Shown: positions 61,845 to 64,000 of the stretch, piece by piece
Numbering within the stretch: the first letter of the stretch is position 1
Layout of the letters: every line of letters starts with the position of its first letter
Origin: Hevea brasiliensis
Taxonomy: Eukaryota > Streptophyta > Magnoliopsida > Malpighiales > Euphorbiaceae
Length of the DNA: 64,000 nt
Assembly: GCF_030052815.1 (NCBI RefSeq)
Contig: NC_079494.1
Location: 40,286,467 to 40,350,466 of the forward strand
Direction: 5' to 3'
Made by a program: the position numbers and the translations under genes
Notes under the pieces: generated by a model
Databases searched by the model: none
What the model was told of the DNA's origin: nothing
What the model saw: the letters and a program-made list of their open reading frames with translations, nothing else

Positions 61845-62983
61845 CTAAGTGTTACCTCTACCCCTGCCTCTGCCTCTACTAGTTATCTGTTGTCCTCTAG
61901 AAGCAGAACCTTGAACAGATCCCTGAGTGGTAGTAGGCGGTCCAGATCTGCGGGCACTAATGCAATCTCTAGCAAAATGCCCACTTCCACCACAGTTGTA
62001 ACAGGCTCCTATGGCCTTATAACATACTCCTCCATGAGTCCTGCCACAAGTTTCACAAGCACGGGTAGGAAAGGAACCCCTAGATGTCTGCTGTCCGGAT
62101 CTAGGTGGCCTCTGCCCTGAGAATCTTCCCCTACTAGATCCTCTATTACTTGGTCCCCCAAAGCTCTTCCTCTTACCCGAATTGTTACTTGGACTTTGAC
62201 CTGTAGGCTTACTGCTTTTCTCTTTTTTAGTGATTACCTTCTCAAATGCCCCTTCCAGTTCTATCCTTTCCAATTCAAGGGCCTGTGATATCAACCCAGA
62301 GAAGTTGTCATGTCAAAACCCAACCACTTGTAATCTCAAACTAGGCCTCAAACCGGCCTCAAACTGTTTGCATCTGTCTCTACTGGTAGTGAGTAGGCTT
62401 CCAGCATAGTGGCTGAGGCGAGAAAAGTCTCTCTCATACTCTGATCTTGTTCCCTTGCTTCAAACTAAGAAACTCCTGTAGCTTCATATCCACATAGGCA
62501 TCAGGAACATACTTCTGTCTAAACTCCCTTAGAAAGTCATCCCATGTCAGCACTGGCAGCTCAGCCAAACTGGGGGGAATGGTCTTCCACCACTCATATG
62601 CATCTCCATGCAGCAAGGAAATTGAATATTCAAACTTCAACTCATCTGTGCAGTGCAATTTCTTGAAAACCCTCTCCATCCGTTCTAACCATTGCTCAGC
62701 TTCCAATGGGTCCATTGTACCCTTGAACTCTGTTGCCCCATACTTCATTAACTTGTCATATTGTCTGGCTGGGGATGGTGGTTGCACTGGAGGTGCTTGC
62801 ACTGGAGCTTGACCGTATATTGCCGACCATTTGTTGAAATAGTGCGTCATCTGTGGCGAATCGAGCGTAAAATCGCATGGGTGGGATGGGTGCAGCCGAT
62901 CCACTGGCATTCTGAGGAGCTAGGGCTTCCCCTTGTACCTCAGCTGCTACTGATTGCTCTACTGTGTGATCACCCTCTTCCAT
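61845..62983 (-). pseudogene. gag: Degenerate gag of element D
   Basis: Starts at ATG 62983 (MEEGDHTVEQSVAAEVQGEA). A shift near 62830 joins the gag core frame (62910-62434; MDPLEAEQWLERMERVF, AYEWWKTIPPSLAEL). A second shift near 62440 and a stop near 62310 interrupt it before the basic, Ser/Gly-rich tail with the CCHC knuckle CYNCGGSGHFARDC (62003-61962). The tail ends in an RGRGRGRG run and two stops just before the protease region, so gag and pol were probably one continuous frame in the ancestor. Binds RNA and forms particles in active relatives. Confidence 0.87.
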
Positions 62984-63152
62984 ATTGAATCACAAGGAAT
63001 TCTACTCCCTGAGCAACCAACACAAGGAGATTTCCTTCCATTAGTCCATATTTATGAAGTAATGCACTATATGTATTAATAATGACAATTGAGCAGTTGT
63101 ACTTATCAAAAATTTTCAAACATGCAATTTCAAAACTTGTATAAAAACCAAA

Positions 63153-63164
63153 GCTCTGATACCA
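63153..63164 (-). other. Primer binding site of element D
   Basis: Minus strand TGGTATCAGAGC, eight bases after the 5' LTR end at 63173, the same spacing as in element B. Confidence 0.9.
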
Positions 63165-63172
63165 CTAAAACA

Positions 63173-64000
63173 TGTCACACCTTATCCCTTGTAAGGTATG
63201 ACATGTTCCCATAGCATGCCTAATGAATCACCGAACTCCACCTACCGATAACCCATTAGTTATGCTACAAAGGATTTTAAAACAAACTATAGCTTTTTAT
63301 CTTATTAATTCTTTTGCGGAAAACTGTATGAGAATAGTTAAAATTCCATGCAAACATTTATTGGAAATAATGATAGACTAAATATTGCAAAAGTTACATT
63401 TTCATAAGTCTCAAAGTAAAATACAAAATAATTACAAACTCAAAATGTGATAGCAATGCAAGGTTTTTAAATACAAACTGCTCAACGTCCGTACATCCAT
63501 GCATATAGGTATAAAATACATCAAAAGGAAATTACAGGGGTATGACTACAATATATACCCACAAACAATACCAAAATGCTGCTTCCAAGTCTCTCACTTA
63601 GCAGCCTTCTCCTTTCCCTTACCTGCGACAGCATAAAGAAGCTATCGCTGAGTATATCTCTCAGTGGTGCACAACTAATAACTTTAAAACTTAAAGTAAA
63701 ACATAATTTGTCAAAGCATAATAAATCACATTTTTCTTAAGCATGAAAACTTTACAATAGTTCTAAGTTCATAAGAGCCATTTATTGGAATAACATTTCA
63801 AATGAGAAATCACACTTCATAAATCACAATTCACAAAGCATTAGTGTTGCCAACATCAACACACAGTTCAGGCCATGACACAAAATTTCACGATCAGTGC
63901 CGTGTTGTACACCACGACAAAGCAATCTCAACCTCACTAACCGTTATTAATGAGGGAAGTGCTAGCTAGCTAATGAGTACTCATATAGTCTTACCCCACT
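63173..64000 (-). repeat. 5' LTR of element D (cut by window end)
   Basis: TGTCACACCTTATCCCTTG onward matches 42897-43182 and 46319-46860 base for base with few changes. It includes the CTGAG/CTCAG stem at 63648-63664, and runs off the window after 828 bp. Confidence 0.92.

Overview
This is nuclear DNA from a flowering plant, almost certainly a eudicot. It is AT-rich, has one multi-exon plant gene with GT-AG introns, and is filled with nested LTR retrotransposons whose primer sites match plant initiator tRNA-Met. A woody Euphorbiaceae-type genome is my impression only; nothing in the window proves the species.

Layout. (1) 1-10155: a head-to-tail array of three about 3.2-3.5 kb LTRs (minus orientation) separated by two internal domains of only 212-213 bp. 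(2) 10156-12025: unidentified host sequence holding an open frame split by a 1433-bp solo LTR with a perfect TACGA target duplication. (3) 12026-26328: a solo LTR, split at 13592/24363 by a complete Ty3/gypsy chromovirus (Tekay/Del type) with 3.3-kb LTRs and a CCTAC target duplication. (4) 26329-42896: the gene island. It holds a hAT transposase remnant, a 14-exon rhamnogalacturonate lyase gene (28885-33617) with a TRIM element in its last intron, mostly unrecognised AT-rich DNA, a CACTA terminus, microsatellites and the 3' end of a Ty1/copia element. (5) 42897-64000: a second, minus-strand Tekay-type element inserted into the copia. Its 3' LTR has been split by a solo LTR (43183-46318) and by a Tat-like element (48727-57629) that itself carries a solo LTR (52866-55989). 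Its gag-pol region lies at 58326-63172, and its 5' LTR runs off the window.

Only the rhamnogalacturonate lyase looks like a functional host gene. All retroelement reading frames carry stops, shifts or deletions. The history can be read from target duplications: copia, then Tekay-D, then Tat-like C, then solo LTR is a four-level nest. The points most worth a second look are the trimeric LTR array with minimal internal domains; a short hairpin kept in all the Tekay-like LTRs with paired base changes; a conserved near-perfect palindrome in the same LTRs; and an antisense gene with its own TATA box inside what may be a 5.8-kb solo LTR.
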